DNA of 64,000 bases. Source: an uncultured Acetatifactor sp. (GTDB lineage: Bacteria > Bacillota > Clostridia > Lachnospirales > Lachnospiraceae). The stretch covers positions 79,556-143,555 of the forward strand of contig CAKRYI010000003.1 in NCBI GenBank assembly GCA_934426825.1. Direction: 5' to 3'. The position numbers were made by a program, and so were the translations under genes. The notes under the pieces are model-generated. The model had not been told where the DNA came from. It did not search any database and saw nothing but the letters and a program-made list of their open reading frames with translations. Below are positions 8,913 through 17,657 of the stretch, one piece after another (position 1 is the first letter of the stretch; every line of letters starts with the position of its first letter).

Positions 8913-11900
8913 ATGGCAATTTGCTTTACACCGCAGCAGCAAGAGGTAATTGATCTGCATGACTGCAATGTTTTGGTTTCGGCGGCTGCCGGAAGCGGCA
9001 AGACGGCGGTACTGGTGGAAAGAATCATACAGATGGTCTGCGACGAAAAACATCCGGTGGATATTGACCGGCTGTTAGTGGTGACGTTTACCAATGCAGC
9101 GGCAGCAGAGATGCGGGAACGTATTGCGGCGGGAATTGCAGGAAAGCTCAGTCAGCACCCGGAGTCGGAGCATATTCAGAAACAGTCCACGTTATTACAT
9201 AATGCCCTGATTACGACCATTGACAGTTTCAGCCTGTTTCTTATCCATAATCATTTTAATGAAATCGGTCTTGACCCGGCTACCCGTGTGGCGGATGAGG
9301 GGGAAATCAAGCTGCTTTGTCAGGATGTGTTAAAGGAAATGCTGGAGGAGGCGTATGCCGCCGGAACGCCGGAGTTTACTTCCTGTGTGGAGTATTTCTG
9401 TCCCGGCGGAAAGGAACGCACGTTGGAGCAGCACATTTTGAACCTGTCCCGCTATGCGTCCAGTTTCCCATGGCCTGAGGAATGGCTTAAGGAGAGAAAG
9501 TCGGATTACAGTGCAGAAACCGTGGAAGAGCTGGAACACAGCAGATACGGACAGTATCTTACAAAGCATATCCGCTTTTTGTTACAGGGGTGTCTGGAAA
9601 AACTTTGTATGGCGGAAAAAATCTGCGACAGTCCTGACGGCCCTTATATGTACGGCGAGCTGTTGGAGCAGGAAAGAGAGCAGATGGAAAAGCTGTGCCG
9701 GTGCGACAACCTGAATGATTATGCGGTGGGTATTGCCGCCATGAGCTTTGGCAGACTGCCGTCCAAAAAGGACGAAAGCGTCTCTGCGGATAAGAGAGAG
9801 CTGGTGAAGGAAATCCGCAGCACGGTGAAGGAAACCGTACAGTCCATAGCAGAAAAGTTCTTTGCCACTCCCCTTGAGTTATCAGCCAGACAGGGAAAGG
9901 CGTGCATGGCTCCCGTGGGTACCCTGATTGATTTAGTATTGGAATTTAATGAGCGCATGCAGGAAAAAAAGCAGGAAAAGAAGCTGATGGATTTCTCGGA
10001 TATGGAACACTATGCGCTTAACATTCTGCTGCGCCGGGAAAACGGAGAGATTGTCCCTACCGAGGTGGCAAAGGAATACAGGGATTATTTTCATGAAATC
10101 CTCATAGACGAATATCAGGACAGCAATCTGGTGCAGGAGTATCTTTTGCGGGCGGTATCCGGTGAGGAGGACGGACGCGGCAACCGGTTTATGGTGGGTG
10201 ACGTCAAGCAGAGCATTTACAAATTCCGACTGGCAAGACCGGAGCTTTTTTTGGAGAAATATCACAGCTATGGAACTACCGGAGCAATGCGCAGAATTGA
10301 TTTGTCCAAAAATTTCCGAAGCAGGACACAGGTGGTGGAAACGGTCAACGATATTTTCTCCCATATGATGAGTGAGGAAATCGGAGGCATTGCTTACGAC
10401 GAGGCAGCCGCTTTGTATGCCGGGGCAGTCTACCCGGAAAATCCGCAGTGCACCAGCGAGTTGTTGCTGGTGGACAAACCGGACAAGGGGGATGAACTTG
10501 GTGCAAAAGAGGCAGAGGGACTTGCCATTGCCGGAAAGATTAAAAAGCTGCGCACTTCTTTTCAGGTTACGGATAAGGAAACCGGCAATTTGAGGGCTGC
10601 AAAATACGGGGACATGGTTATTTTGCTCCGGACAAACAGCGGCTGGGACGAGGTGCTGAAAAAGGTGTTGGAAAAGGAGGGAATCCCTGCCTATATTACG
10701 TCCAAGACCGGCTATTTTGCGGCTTCCGAGGTACAGGAACTGTTGCAGTTTCTGCGGGTTTTGGATAATCCCAGACAGGACATTCCGCTGTTCGGAGTGA
10801 TGAAATCCATATTTGGCGGCTTTACGGAGGAAGAAATTGCGATCATACGCGCAGGGAGAAAGAACGGGACACTGTACGAGGCGGTTGTGGATTATGGTGC
10901 AGTGGGGGACTTTGGAGCTATGGAGGACAGCGCAGAGGGGAGCAACAATCGGACGGCTGACAGCGCGGAAGAAAAACATGGTACAGGGGCGGATTCTGGC
11001 ATGAAGAATTGTGGCGGGGACGAGACATTCCTCCGAAAAAAAGCCGCTCATTTTATCTGTAAAATAAAGGAATACCGCGCGCTCACCACTTATATGCCTA
11101 TCCGGGATCTGCTGCAAAAAATTGTGGACGATTTTAACTACCTGAATTATGTCACGGCGCTGCCGGGAGGCGGCAAACGCCACGCCAATGTGGAGATGCT
11201 GTTTACCAAGGCGTCGGATTTTGAAAAGACCAGTTATTTCGGATTGTTTCATTTTATCCGTTATATGGAGCAGCTGGAAAAATATGATGTGGACTACGGC
11301 GAGGCGGACATTCTGGACGAAAATGCGGATGTTGTGCGCATTATGAGTATTCATAAAAGTAAGGGGCTGGAATTTCCTATTACATTTGTGGCGGGACTTT
11401 CCAAGCGTTTCAATATGCAGGACACCAACCAGCCGCTGGTGGTGGATATGGACATGGGACTTGCCACGGATTATGTGGACGCGGAGCGGAGAATCCGCAA
11501 TAAAACACTGCGGCGGACCGTTCTTTCCCGTAAGATGCGGGAGGATAATCTGGCGGAGGAACTGCGTATATTGTATGTGGCTCTGACCCGTGCCAAAGAA
11601 AAGCTGATTATGACGGCAACATTGGACAAAGCGGCGGAAAAATGGGAGATGGCAGGTCAGGTGCCGGGAGAGGCGCTGTCCTATCTGGATTTTATTCAGG
11701 CGGGAAGCTATCTGGATTTTCTGCTGCCAATCCTGCCCCTTCCCGGTGTGGAAGTGACGGTGGTGGAACAGCCGGAACTTTTAGGGGAAACGCTGCTTGA
11801 GCAGATACAGTTGGGAACGGAAAAAATGGTATTGGACGAGGCGGACAAATTGGCGGATATGCAATCTCTTGAAAAACTCAGGGAAAAACTTGCTTTCCGG

Positions 11901-12632
11901 TATCCGCACCGCAATCTGGCGGGGCTTTATACCAAAACTACGGTATCGGAGCTGAAAATCGCGGCAATGTCGGAAAGGGACGAGGCGGCATATCACACTT
12001 TTGAGGAAAAAGAAGTGATACCCTACATTCCGGCATTCAGGCGGGAAAAGGAACAGGTCAGCGGTGCAGTCAGGGGAAGTGCGTTCCACCGGGTCATGGA
12101 GTTACTGGACTTTGACAAAATGTATGTGGGACAGTTTTCAGAACTTCCCAAGACATATGAGGCATTTTTGAAAGGATTGCAGCCGGAAAAACTGGCGGAT
12201 AATCTGCATGCGTTTTTACTGGAGGAGGTCAAGAGTTTACGACTCACGGAAGAATATTTTAATGCGGTGAGGGAACAGAAGATTGTTCACTTTTTACAGT
12301 GTCCGTTAGCATACCGTATGTGGGCGGCGGACAAAAGAGGAGAACTGTACAGAGAGCAGCCATTTGTATACGGAGTCAGTGCAGCAAGGCTTTCGGGGGA
12401 TTTCCCGGAGAGTGAAAAGGTGCTGATTCAGGGTATTATCGATGTGTTCTTTGTAGAGCAGAACAAGCTGGTGCTGCTGGACTACAAGACCGATGTCATT
12501 GCTTCCATGGACGAACTATGGAACCGTTACAGCACGCAGCTTGACTACTACGAGGAGGCACTTACCGGATTGATGGCAATGCCTGTCGGGGAAAAGATAT
12601 TATATTCTTTTTATCTGGAAAAATATGAATGA
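8913..12632 (+). CDS. addA: ATP-dependent helicase/nuclease subunit A
   Basis: This 1239-residue UvrD-family helicase with a C-terminal nuclease domain is the motor subunit of AddAB. Motifs include the Q-motif FTPQQQEVI, Walker A SAAAGSGKTAVL, TFTNAAAAEMRERI, the Walker B-type LIDEYQDSN, VGDVKQSIYKFR, IMSIHKSKGLEFP and LYVALTRAKEKL. The nuclease motif is LLDYKTDVI near residue 1190. A low-complexity acidic/Gly-rich insertion (nt about 10908-11030) sits between helicase motifs and is probably a surface loop. The gene ends 12 bp from the convergent thiT stop with no clear terminator between. Confidence 0.97.
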   Translation: MAICFTPQQQEVIDLHDCNVLVSAAAGSGKTAVLVERIIQMVCDEKHPVDIDRLLVVTFTNAAAAEMRERIAAGIAGKLSQHPESEHIQKQSTLLHNALITTIDSFSLFLIHNHFNEIGLDPATRVADEGEIKLLCQDVLKEMLEEAYAAGTPEFTSCVEYFCPGGKERTLEQHILNLSRYASSFPWPEEWLKERKSDYSAETVEELEHSRYGQYLTKHIRFLLQGCLEKLCMAEKICDSPDGPYMYGELLEQEREQMEKLCRCDNLNDYAVGIAAMSFGRLPSKKDESVSADKRELVKEIRSTVKETVQSIAEKFFATPLELSARQGKACMAPVGTLIDLVLEFNERMQEKKQEKKLMDFSDMEHYALNILLRRENGEIVPTEVAKEYRDYFHEILIDEYQDSNLVQEYLLRAVSGEEDGRGNRFMVGDVKQSIYKFRLARPELFLEKYHSYGTTGAMRRIDLSKNFRSRTQVVETVNDIFSHMMSEEIGGIAYDEAAALYAGAVYPENPQCTSELLLVDKPDKGDELGAKEAEGLAIAGKIKKLRTSFQVTDKETGNLRAAKYGDMVILLRTNSGWDEVLKKVLEKEGIPAYITSKTGYFAASEVQELLQFLRVLDNPRQDIPLFGVMKSIFGGFTEEEIAIIRAGRKNGTLYEAVVDYGAVGDFGAMEDSAEGSNNRTADSAEEKHGTGADSGMKNCGGDETFLRKKAAHFICKIKEYRALTTYMPIRDLLQKIVDDFNYLNYVTALPGGGKRHANVEMLFTKASDFEKTSYFGLFHFIRYMEQLEKYDVDYGEADILDENADVVRIMSIHKSKGLEFPITFVAGLSKRFNMQDTNQPLVVDMDMGLATDYVDAERRIRNKTLRRTVLSRKMREDNLAEELRILYVALTRAKEKLIMTATLDKAAEKWEMAGQVPGEALSYLDFIQAGSYLDFLLPILPLPGVEVTVVEQPELLGETLLEQIQLGTEKMVLDEADKLADMQSLEKLREKLAFRYPHRNLAGLYTKTTVSELKIAAMSERDEAAYHTFEEKEVIPYIPAFRREKEQVSGAVRGSAFHRVMELLDFDKMYVGQFSELPKTYEAFLKGLQPEKLADNLHAFLLEEVKSLRLTEEYFNAVREQKIVHFLQCPLAYRMWAADKRGELYREQPFVYGVSAARLSGDFPESEKVLIQGIIDVFFVEQNKLVLLDYKTDVIASMDELWNRYSTQLDYYEEALTGLMAMPVGEKILYSFYLEKYE

Positions 12633-12644
12633 TAAGTACAGTAC

Positions 12645-13325
12645 TTAATTTTCCGTTGCCAGTTTTTTGATGGCAGCCATCATCTTTTTCACCGGGGGAA
12701 GCTGCAGAATCAGCAGAGTGAGCGCTGCCTCCGCAAAAATGTAAATGGCATTGTATACAACGGAGTAGGCAAGGGGATTCCAGCCTTCCCATGCGTAAGC
12801 ACCGAAAAACAGCCAGCCGGAGAGGGTGGCGCAGACGTAGCGGCCGAACACGCCCAAGCTGTAACCCTTTACCAGTCCGTGTTTGGAGTTGCAGAAGATA
12901 CCGGACAATCCCAAGGCGCCGAAAGCCAACGGATAATCCAAAAGCAACTGCATGGGGTAGAGGACATAGGGGTCAATGACAAGCTGCAAAAGTCCTGCGG
13001 CGATTCCGGTCAGTAATCCTGCTCCGAGTCCGAACCAGTAGCCGGGCAGACAGGCAACCAGCATGGACAACAGAGTGATGGAGCCGCCGGTGGGAAAATC
13101 AAAGAATTTAATGTTGGAAAGCACGCAGCCGAGCGCGATTGCCATGGCACAGAACGCAAGCTGTTTTGCGGTCAGCTTTTTGGAATGTGCGGCGCAATGC
13201 TTTCTTGCAAGGTATACGGCGATTGCCAAAAGTGCAAGAATGATGACGGCAAGCAGAACATTGCCGAGGGTGGTGGGGACAAGTAATTTTTCGCCCCAGT
13301 CGTTTTCTACAGTGTTGTAAAGCAT
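12645..13325 (-). CDS. thiT: ECF-type thiamine transporter substrate-binding subunit
   Basis: This 226-residue integral membrane protein is the S-component that binds thiamine and works with a shared ECF energizing module (EcfA/A'/T). About six hydrophobic helices are seen, and the family segment SNIKFFDFPTGGSITLLSML is present, as is LLDYPLAFGALGLSG. The start at 13325 is chosen over the upstream in-frame ATG at 13364 because AAGGAGGA sits 7 bp before it. It is the only gene downstream of a TPP riboswitch, which fits a thiamine-uptake role. The genes for the energizing module are not in the window. Confidence 0.93.
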   Translation of the reverse strand: MLYNTVENDWGEKLLVPTTLGNVLLAVIILALLAIAVYLARKHCAAHSKKLTAKQLAFCAMAIALGCVLSNIKFFDFPTGGSITLLSMLVACLPGYWFGLGAGLLTGIAAGLLQLVIDPYVLYPMQLLLDYPLAFGALGLSGIFCNSKHGLVKGYSLGVFGRYVCATLSGWLFFGAYAWEGWNPLAYSVVYNAIYIFAEAALTLLILQLPPVKKMMAAIKKLATEN

Positions 13326-13332
13326 AAAAAAA

Positions 13333-13357
13333 TCCTCCTTCGTTTGTGCGAGGAGGG
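13333..13357 (-). promoter_or_regulatory. ribosome-site-sequestering hairpin with U-tract (thiT expression platform)
   Basis: In the thiT leader RNA, CCTCCTCG pairs with CGAAGGAGG (one bulged A) around a 6-nt loop, and a run of seven U follows (13326-13332). The 3' arm is the thiT Shine-Dalgarno itself. The same hairpin could therefore block ribosome binding and also act as an intrinsic terminator. It sits about 100 nt downstream of the riboswitch aptamer. Confidence 0.7.
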
Positions 13358-13456
13358 ACAGCATCGGTTCACATCAGGTATCGGACGGGCAGCATCGGTA
13401 AAACGGATTGGTATCACCAACCGGTCAGACCGGTTCCCTATGCGGTATCGGATGTG

Positions 13457-13545
13457 TCTGCTTCCCTACGCCGGTATTATCCGGGTCAGGTAGTGAGGGT
13501 TAGAATCCGGTGGATTCAATCTCAGCGATGTGCTCCCCTAGCGTT
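13457..13545 (-). ncRNA. TPP (thiamine pyrophosphate) riboswitch aptamer
   Basis: Read on the minus strand, the conserved thi-box pieces occur in order: a GGGG-containing P1/P2 side, CTGAGATTGAA, an ACCCTCA stretch, ACCTGACCCGGATAAT, and CCGGCGTAGGGAAG. These are the signature blocks of the THI element. It lies directly upstream of thiT. By family knowledge, TPP binding would switch expression off. Confidence 0.93.
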
Positions 13546-13571
13546 TGTATGTAATTCGGTAATTCGAGATA

Positions 13572-13600
13572 ACTATAAGGCTTTTCTTTTGAGATGTCAA
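13572..13600 (-). promoter_or_regulatory. sigma-A promoter for the thiT riboswitch transcript
   Basis: On the minus strand, TTGACA (13595-13600), a 17-bp spacer and TATAGT (13572-13577) precede the riboswitch by about 25 bp. This is a near-consensus promoter with the expected spacing. Confidence 0.75.
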
Positions 13601-13687
13601 GGTAATTGAAAAAGGAATCGAATTTACATTTAAGTGTCATGGCAATGACACCGGTCACGCCGCTGTAGGTTTTTTATATTCCAAATA

Positions 13688-13716
13688 TTGACAACATAAA
13701 AATATGAAGATATAAT
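13688..13716 (+). promoter_or_regulatory. consensus sigma-A promoter for the zinc-binding protein gene
   Basis: TTGACA (13688-13693), a 17-bp spacer and TATAAT (13711-13716) match the consensus perfectly. Transcription would start near 13723, 45 bp before the next ATG. Confidence 0.8.
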
Positions 13717-13766
13717 CATAAAGCAAGAACATTGTAAAATAAAGTCGAATATGGAGGGGTAAAAAA

Positions 13767-14225
13767 ATGGGCATGATTATATACGGTACCCGTGTGTTCA
13801 CAAAGAATGTGGGATATTACGGAAATCAGGAAGAGTGCCAGTTCTGTCACAAAATTTACAAAAAAGGATATGTCAAAAATACGGTATGGGTGCATTTGGA
13901 TTATCTGCCCCTGTTTCCTGTCAAATCAACTTATTTTAAAATGTGTCCCGTTTGCGGAAACGGATTTGAGCTGGATAAAAAGACGGCAAAGCAGGAAATG
14001 CAGGACAGACAGGATACCACCGGTCAGAATCTGGAAGTGTATGCAAAGCATATTTTGGCAGATAAACCCAAGGGAATTATGTCGGTGGACACCAGTTACG
14101 AGTTGTGGGTAAAGGATGTTATGACGGGAGAAGATATTTGCCTTGCAACCGGACTTACCAAGGATAACGTCAAGGATACAAAGAAGGCAAGAGGCTTAAA
14201 GAAAATTCCCATTCAGGACGTTTAG
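13767..14225 (+). CDS. hypothetical protein with two CxxC zinc knuckles
   Basis: This 152-residue soluble protein carries CQFCHK (about residues 28-33) and CPVCGN (about 60-65), spaced like a zinc-binding treble clef or ribbon. The sequence between them is aromatic (VWVHLDYLPLFPVKSTYF). A charged helical region and a C-terminal basic tail follow. The strong promoter and the GGAGGGG ribosome site suggest high expression. No known domain is recognised with certainty. It is followed 14 bp later by a small membrane protein that may share the transcript. Confidence 0.7.
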   Translation: MGMIIYGTRVFTKNVGYYGNQEECQFCHKIYKKGYVKNTVWVHLDYLPLFPVKSTYFKMCPVCGNGFELDKKTAKQEMQDRQDTTGQNLEVYAKHILADKPKGIMSVDTSYELWVKDVMTGEDICLATGLTKDNVKDTKKARGLKKIPIQDV

Positions 14226-14239
14226 GGGAGGGAGTATCG

Positions 14240-14653
14240 GTGTTTGCAGGCAGAGAACTGGATCTTGTCTTTATTAGCGTGTTGGCGCTCATCACGGTAA
14301 TTGTGGTGCGGGTATTATATGTCGAAAACAAGAGTACCACAAAGTTAGAGCAAATCCTTCGCTGTATACCGGAAACGGAACAATGCAGGATACGGGATTC
14401 CCAATTTTATGAATATAAGCCCAATGCCAATTTTTTAATTGGAACAAGCTATATGTATAATGTCGTTCCAAACGGAGACCGCATGGATGTGCAGTTATTA
14501 TATTTTCATCCGCGTTATAGTAGATTTGTTTTGGACACTGTACATATGTCGAGGGAAGATTTTCAAAAGAAAAACTTGCAGGTCGGTTCCTGTGTGACGA
14601 CATTGCACAACCGGGCAGGTGAAGTATCATTTAAGATAAAAGAGATTTTATAA
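14240..14653 (+). CDS. small membrane-anchored hypothetical protein
   Basis: This 137-residue protein starts at GTG with GGGGAGGGAG upstream. It has one N-terminal hydrophobic helix (about residues 9-25) and a soluble domain rich in beta-type segments. No catalytic motif is recognised. It lies 14 bp after the zinc-knuckle gene, so the two are probably co-transcribed and end at the terminator at 14679-14712. Confidence 0.65.
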   Translation: MFAGRELDLVFISVLALITVIVVRVLYVENKSTTKLEQILRCIPETEQCRIRDSQFYEYKPNANFLIGTSYMYNVVPNGDRMDVQLLYFHPRYSRFVLDTVHMSREDFQKKNLQVGSCVTTLHNRAGEVSFKIKEIL

Positions 14654-14678
14654 AGCAGAATAAGAAACATAGCATGAA

Positions 14679-14712
14679 AATAATGCACACGAATACTATC
14701 GTGTGCATTATT
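14679..14712. terminator. bidirectional intrinsic terminator
   Basis: AATAATGCACACG and CGTGTGCATTATT form a perfect 13-bp stem (extendable by an A-T pair) with a short AT-rich loop. The A/T ends of the stem supply U-rich tails in both directions. It separates the convergent hypothetical gene pair and the serine protease gene. Confidence 0.8.
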
Positions 14713-14732
14713 CATGTGGTGAACGATACCGA

Positions 14733-15497
14733 TTAAAACAGGGAGACCCATTCTTTTCCGGTAATTTCTTTATAACTTGTAATTAAGGAAGGCAGGGGAA
14801 CTGCCCAGCGGGATGGACTGCCTTCATTGTTATAGATTTCGCCGACTACCATGGCAAACAGGTTGCCGTTTTCGTCAAAAACAGCGGAGCCGGAATCACC
14901 GGGTTCTAAAGAAATGTCCATCTTTGTATGGTTCAGACCATTGCCGTATTCAAAAGGTTCCATAAAACCGGTTACGGTGCCCTCGATACAGTTTCCGCTA
15001 TAACCCTCTGTACTCATGCGATATATCATAATCCCGCCACATTCCGTTTCACCGTTGCTCATGGCATTCCAGTTATTTAAGTCAACATTGACGGGAGAAA
15101 GTTTCTCCATCGTTTGTGAGTCAATATCCTCACAGGAAACAGATATTACACCCACATCATACACAGAACTGCAGCCTATTGTCTGACCGGCTGCCTGTGT
15201 TCCGTTTGAAAAACTAACGGTCCATTCGTCCGCATAGTCAAGCACATGTTTGTTGGTGCAGATATAAATCTTTCCGTCCTCTATTTGTACAATAAACCCG
15301 GAACCGGACACCTGTGTTCCATCCGTGTCTGCGTATAGGTGAATGAGACTGTCGGTTGGGGAAGGGTTTAACTTTTCCGGTACAAGACGGACATCCTTTT
15401 CAGTGCTTTTGCCGCAAGCGGTCAGAAATATCATTGTGATGGAAACAAGACAGATTTGACATAAAATTTTCCAGTATTTTTCCATTTTTTTCCACAT
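14733..15497 (-). CDS. lipoprotein trypsin-like serine protease
   Basis: This 254-residue protein has a type II signal peptide with lipobox LTAC (Cys28), so it should be lipid-anchored outside the membrane. The chymotrypsin-fold catalytic triad is visible: His84 in CTNKHVLDY, Asp114 in VYDVGVIS, and Ser202 in LEPGDSGSAVF. This is the DegP/S1C-like core without a PDZ domain, because the protein ends soon after the second barrel. A second in-frame ATG four codons in is an equally possible start; both leave the signal peptide intact. The upstream gap contains a 25-bp AT-rich inverted repeat. Substrates are unknown. Confidence 0.85.
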   Translation of the reverse strand: MWKKMEKYWKILCQICLVSITMIFLTACGKSTEKDVRLVPEKLNPSPTDSLIHLYADTDGTQVSGSGFIVQIEDGKIYICTNKHVLDYADEWTVSFSNGTQAAGQTIGCSSVYDVGVISVSCEDIDSQTMEKLSPVNVDLNNWNAMSNGETECGGIMIYRMSTEGYSGNCIEGTVTGFMEPFEYGNGLNHTKMDISLEPGDSGSAVFDENGNLFAMVVGEIYNNEGSPSRWAVPLPSLITSYKEITGKEWVSLF

Positions 15498-15559
15498 TTC
15501 TGCGCACGTTCTTTGCGCATAGCGAGTTTATGTCAAGTGCGCGCAGACACAAATCTCGT

Positions 15560-15584
15560 GATTGAAAAATTTTATTTTTCAATC
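15560..15584. repeat. AT-rich inverted repeat upstream of the protease gene
   Basis: GATTGAAAAA and TTTTTCAATC form a perfect 10-bp inverted repeat around a 5-nt spacer, about 63 bp upstream of the protease start. It has no following T-tract. It could be an operator or an RNA stem in the leader. Confidence 0.45.
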
Positions 15585-15656
15585 TTATCCTCTGGTGTTG
15601 TTATTAAAATTCCCTTTTATTTTAGCATTATAGATTCGGGAACGGAAGTGGTAATA

Positions 15657-15690
15657 AGAAAAAAGGCGGCAGATATGATTACCTGCCGCC
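15657..15690 (-). terminator. intrinsic terminator of the secreted repeat protein gene
   Basis: On the minus strand GGCGGCAG pairs with CTGCCGCC, followed by TTTTTTC. It starts 13 bp after the stop codon of the gene at 15703-17445. Confidence 0.85.
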
Positions 15691-15702
15691 CGCAAAAGCT
15701 AC

Positions 15703-17445
15703 TTAGTAGTAAATATCATCATAAGGCTCATAGTGATAATCGTAATCGCCATAGATGGTGTTGTAGTCGGAGCCGTAATTGTTAATATCAATAATCTGAC
15801 CGTTGACTATCTTAAATACATTCCATACAGTGCCGACTTTACCGGTGGGTACATAATATTCCTTAACCAAAGTGGAACCCTGATATACCTTAACATTTGC
15901 TCCGGAAGCAGACATTTCGGTAGAATTGGGATTCAAACCGTTGGAGAAATCATGTACGGAATAGTAATAGGGCTTGTCGGTACGTACATTGATTACGGTT
16001 ACAGTTTCCGGTCCGAAAGATGTTGTGTCATCTACATCCAGAGAAGCAGCTATCTCATGGTTTGCATCATAGCATACCTTATTAGCAAAGTAAATATGGA
16101 AGCAGGAGGAAGAACCGTCTGCCTCGTCTACAGGTACAACCAAATGGGAATCCAAATCGCTGGGAATAGCACCCCATGTCAGTACGACACGGAACTGGGT
16201 AGCATCGACAACACTCATGGAGGACTGCATAACACCTTCAAAAACAGGAAGAGCATTGGAGCTGAATACATTTACAAATACGGAAGTATATCCCTCTTTT
16301 GCAAACTCGATGGTGTAGTAGCCTCTTTCCAGTGTGATGCCGTAGATACCACTTTCGTTGGTTGTTGTGGTTGCAATCACGCTGCCGGTTTTGTTATTCC
16401 AGTCAGCTCTGAACTTTAATGTAACATCGGGAATTGCCTCACCGGTTACAGCATCTGTTGCCCTACCTACCAGCTCGTTAGAACCGCTGATATCTGAGCT
16501 CAGCAGATTGAAAGTAGGCATGCTGACATTACCTGCGGAAGAACCGATGGCAAAGTCCAACATGTTCAGGGTAAGATAACCGGAAGCGCTTACGGAAACG
16601 TTGTATCTGCCTGCAGGAAGGTCGGGAATGATATAGCTTCCGTTCTCATCGGTAACTACCTCATACCAGCCATCGCCCTGTGTTACCTGACCGGGAGTGC
16701 GATCATCTGCATCATTTCCGCTTACGGTCGCATCATTTCCGCTTACGGTCGCATCATTTCCGCTGACAGAAGCTAACGGTGTGTAGAGAGAACCAACTCT
16801 TGTAAATCTTACGGTAGCGTTGGAAACGGCTGCACCGGTTTCAGGATTTAGAAGAAGTCCGTGAGTAGCTACAGTTGCAGTAGACTGACCGCCGTTATTG
16901 TTGCTATTGGAGGAACTGTTAGTTCCTGCTGCAGCAGCGGTTGTGTCTGCATGACAGTTTCTTCCTTCTTTGATGCCGTAGGTTAAATAATGGTTGTACA
17001 GAGCCAAAACATCATAACCAAAGGCTTCTTTCAAATCGGGGTATCTGTCGGCATATGCTCTCGCATCAAAGGAACCAAAAGAGTTTCTGCCTTCTTTGAT
17101 ACCATAATTAATGTAATGATCCAAATAGGCATCCCAGTTGTCTCCGAATGCAGCGTCCAAATCTGCATATGCTTCACGGTATTTTTTCAGGTCAATCAGT
17201 TCGGTAAATACACGCTGTTCCTTTTGACCATACTCTTTATAGTGATTGAGCAGTGCCTCTGCATCTGTGCCAAATGCCTTTGACAAATCACTATAAGTTT
17301 GCGAATAGTAGCTTGCGTCGAACACATCTTCAGCGGTATATGTTTTTGCAGATACGGTAGTGCTTACCAGCATAGCAAGAACAAGTGCTGTAGATACAGC
17401 TTTAGTAAACTTTTTGCTGAATGTGCTTACTTTTTTGTTGTGCAT
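15703..17445 (-). CDS. secreted protein with three Y-DL-AFG repeats and carboxypeptidase-regulatory-like domains
   Basis: This 580-residue protein has an N-terminal signal peptide ending near TTVSAKT. Three repeats of about 45 residues follow (about 40-170), each of the form YADL..AFG..ALY.HY..YGIKEGR. A Ser/Asn-rich linker and the heptad repeat VSGNDAT come next. Two beta-sandwich domains of the carboxypeptidase-regulatory/Cna-B type (GSYIIPDLPAGRYNVSVSASG and a second copy) follow, then a C-terminal domain with DLDSHLVVP that resembles YfaP-type surface domains. No LPXTG anchor is seen. GGAGGATTTTACT precedes the ATG. It is probably an exported or surface-associated adhesive or binding protein, but that role is inferred. 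Confidence 0.85.
   Translation of the reverse strand: MHNKKVSTFSKKFTKAVSTALVLAMLVSTTVSAKTYTAEDVFDASYYSQTYSDLSKAFGTDAEALLNHYKEYGQKEQRVFTELIDLKKYREAYADLDAAFGDNWDAYLDHYINYGIKEGRNSFGSFDARAYADRYPDLKEAFGYDVLALYNHYLTYGIKEGRNCHADTTAAAAGTNSSSNSNNNGGQSTATVATHGLLLNPETGAAVSNATVRFTRVGSLYTPLASVSGNDATVSGNDATVSGNDADDRTPGQVTQGDGWYEVVTDENGSYIIPDLPAGRYNVSVSASGYLTLNMLDFAIGSSAGNVSMPTFNLLSSDISGSNELVGRATDAVTGEAIPDVTLKFRADWNNKTGSVIATTTTNESGIYGITLERGYYTIEFAKEGYTSVFVNVFSSNALPVFEGVMQSSMSVVDATQFRVVLTWGAIPSDLDSHLVVPVDEADGSSSCFHIYFANKVCYDANHEIAASLDVDDTTSFGPETVTVINVRTDKPYYYSVHDFSNGLNPNSTEMSASGANVKVYQGSTLVKEYYVPTGKVGTVWNVFKIVNGQIIDINNYGSDYNTIYGDYDYHYEPYDDIYY
16710..16766 (-). repeat. 21-bp tandem repeat coding for VSGNDAT
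   Basis: Two exact 21-bp units and a 15-bp partial third encode the heptad VSGNDAT inside the secreted protein, in frame. Changes in unit number would lengthen or shorten the linker without shifting the frame. Confidence 0.85.
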
Positions 17446-17500
17446 AGTAAAATCCTCCTTTGCTTTTTAAGTCCGAGTCACGATGACATGACACAACTAT

Positions 17501-17529
17501 ATAATAATACATTTGACAGTTAATTGCAA
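17501..17529 (-). promoter_or_regulatory. promoter for the secreted repeat protein
   Basis: On the minus strand TTGCAA (17524-17529), a 17-bp spacer and TATTAT (17501-17506) lie about 55 bp before the start codon. Confidence 0.55.
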
Positions 17530-17583
17530 ATTTTTTTTGTTAATTGTTTTGCAATTTTTCAAACTGACCGAATCCGATTTTTG

Positions 17584-17613
17584 TTGTCTCAATCCGAAAA
17601 GCTGTGTTAGAAT
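17584..17613 (+). promoter_or_regulatory. promoter for the GTPase-NYN fusion gene
   Basis: TTGTCT (17584-17589), an 18-bp spacer and TAGAAT (17608-17613) give a transcription start near 17620. This also argues that the start codon is the ATG at 17658 and not the GTG at 17604, which lies inside the promoter. Confidence 0.5.
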
Positions 17614-17657
17614 TTAAGAAGCAAAATGAACGATTAGGACGATGGGAGACCTGTGTG

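Noticed and set aside
9933..11354. Long open frame on the minus strand inside addA
   Set aside because: It is antisense to a well-supported gene, has no ribosome site or recognisable motif, and its composition follows from the codon use of addA.
14679..14712. Regulatory RNA between the small membrane protein and the protease
   Set aside because: The inverted repeat has the position and A/T-rich flanks of a simple bidirectional terminator.
16710..16766. CRISPR-like tandem repeats
   Set aside because: The units are adjacent without spacers and lie in frame inside a coding gene.
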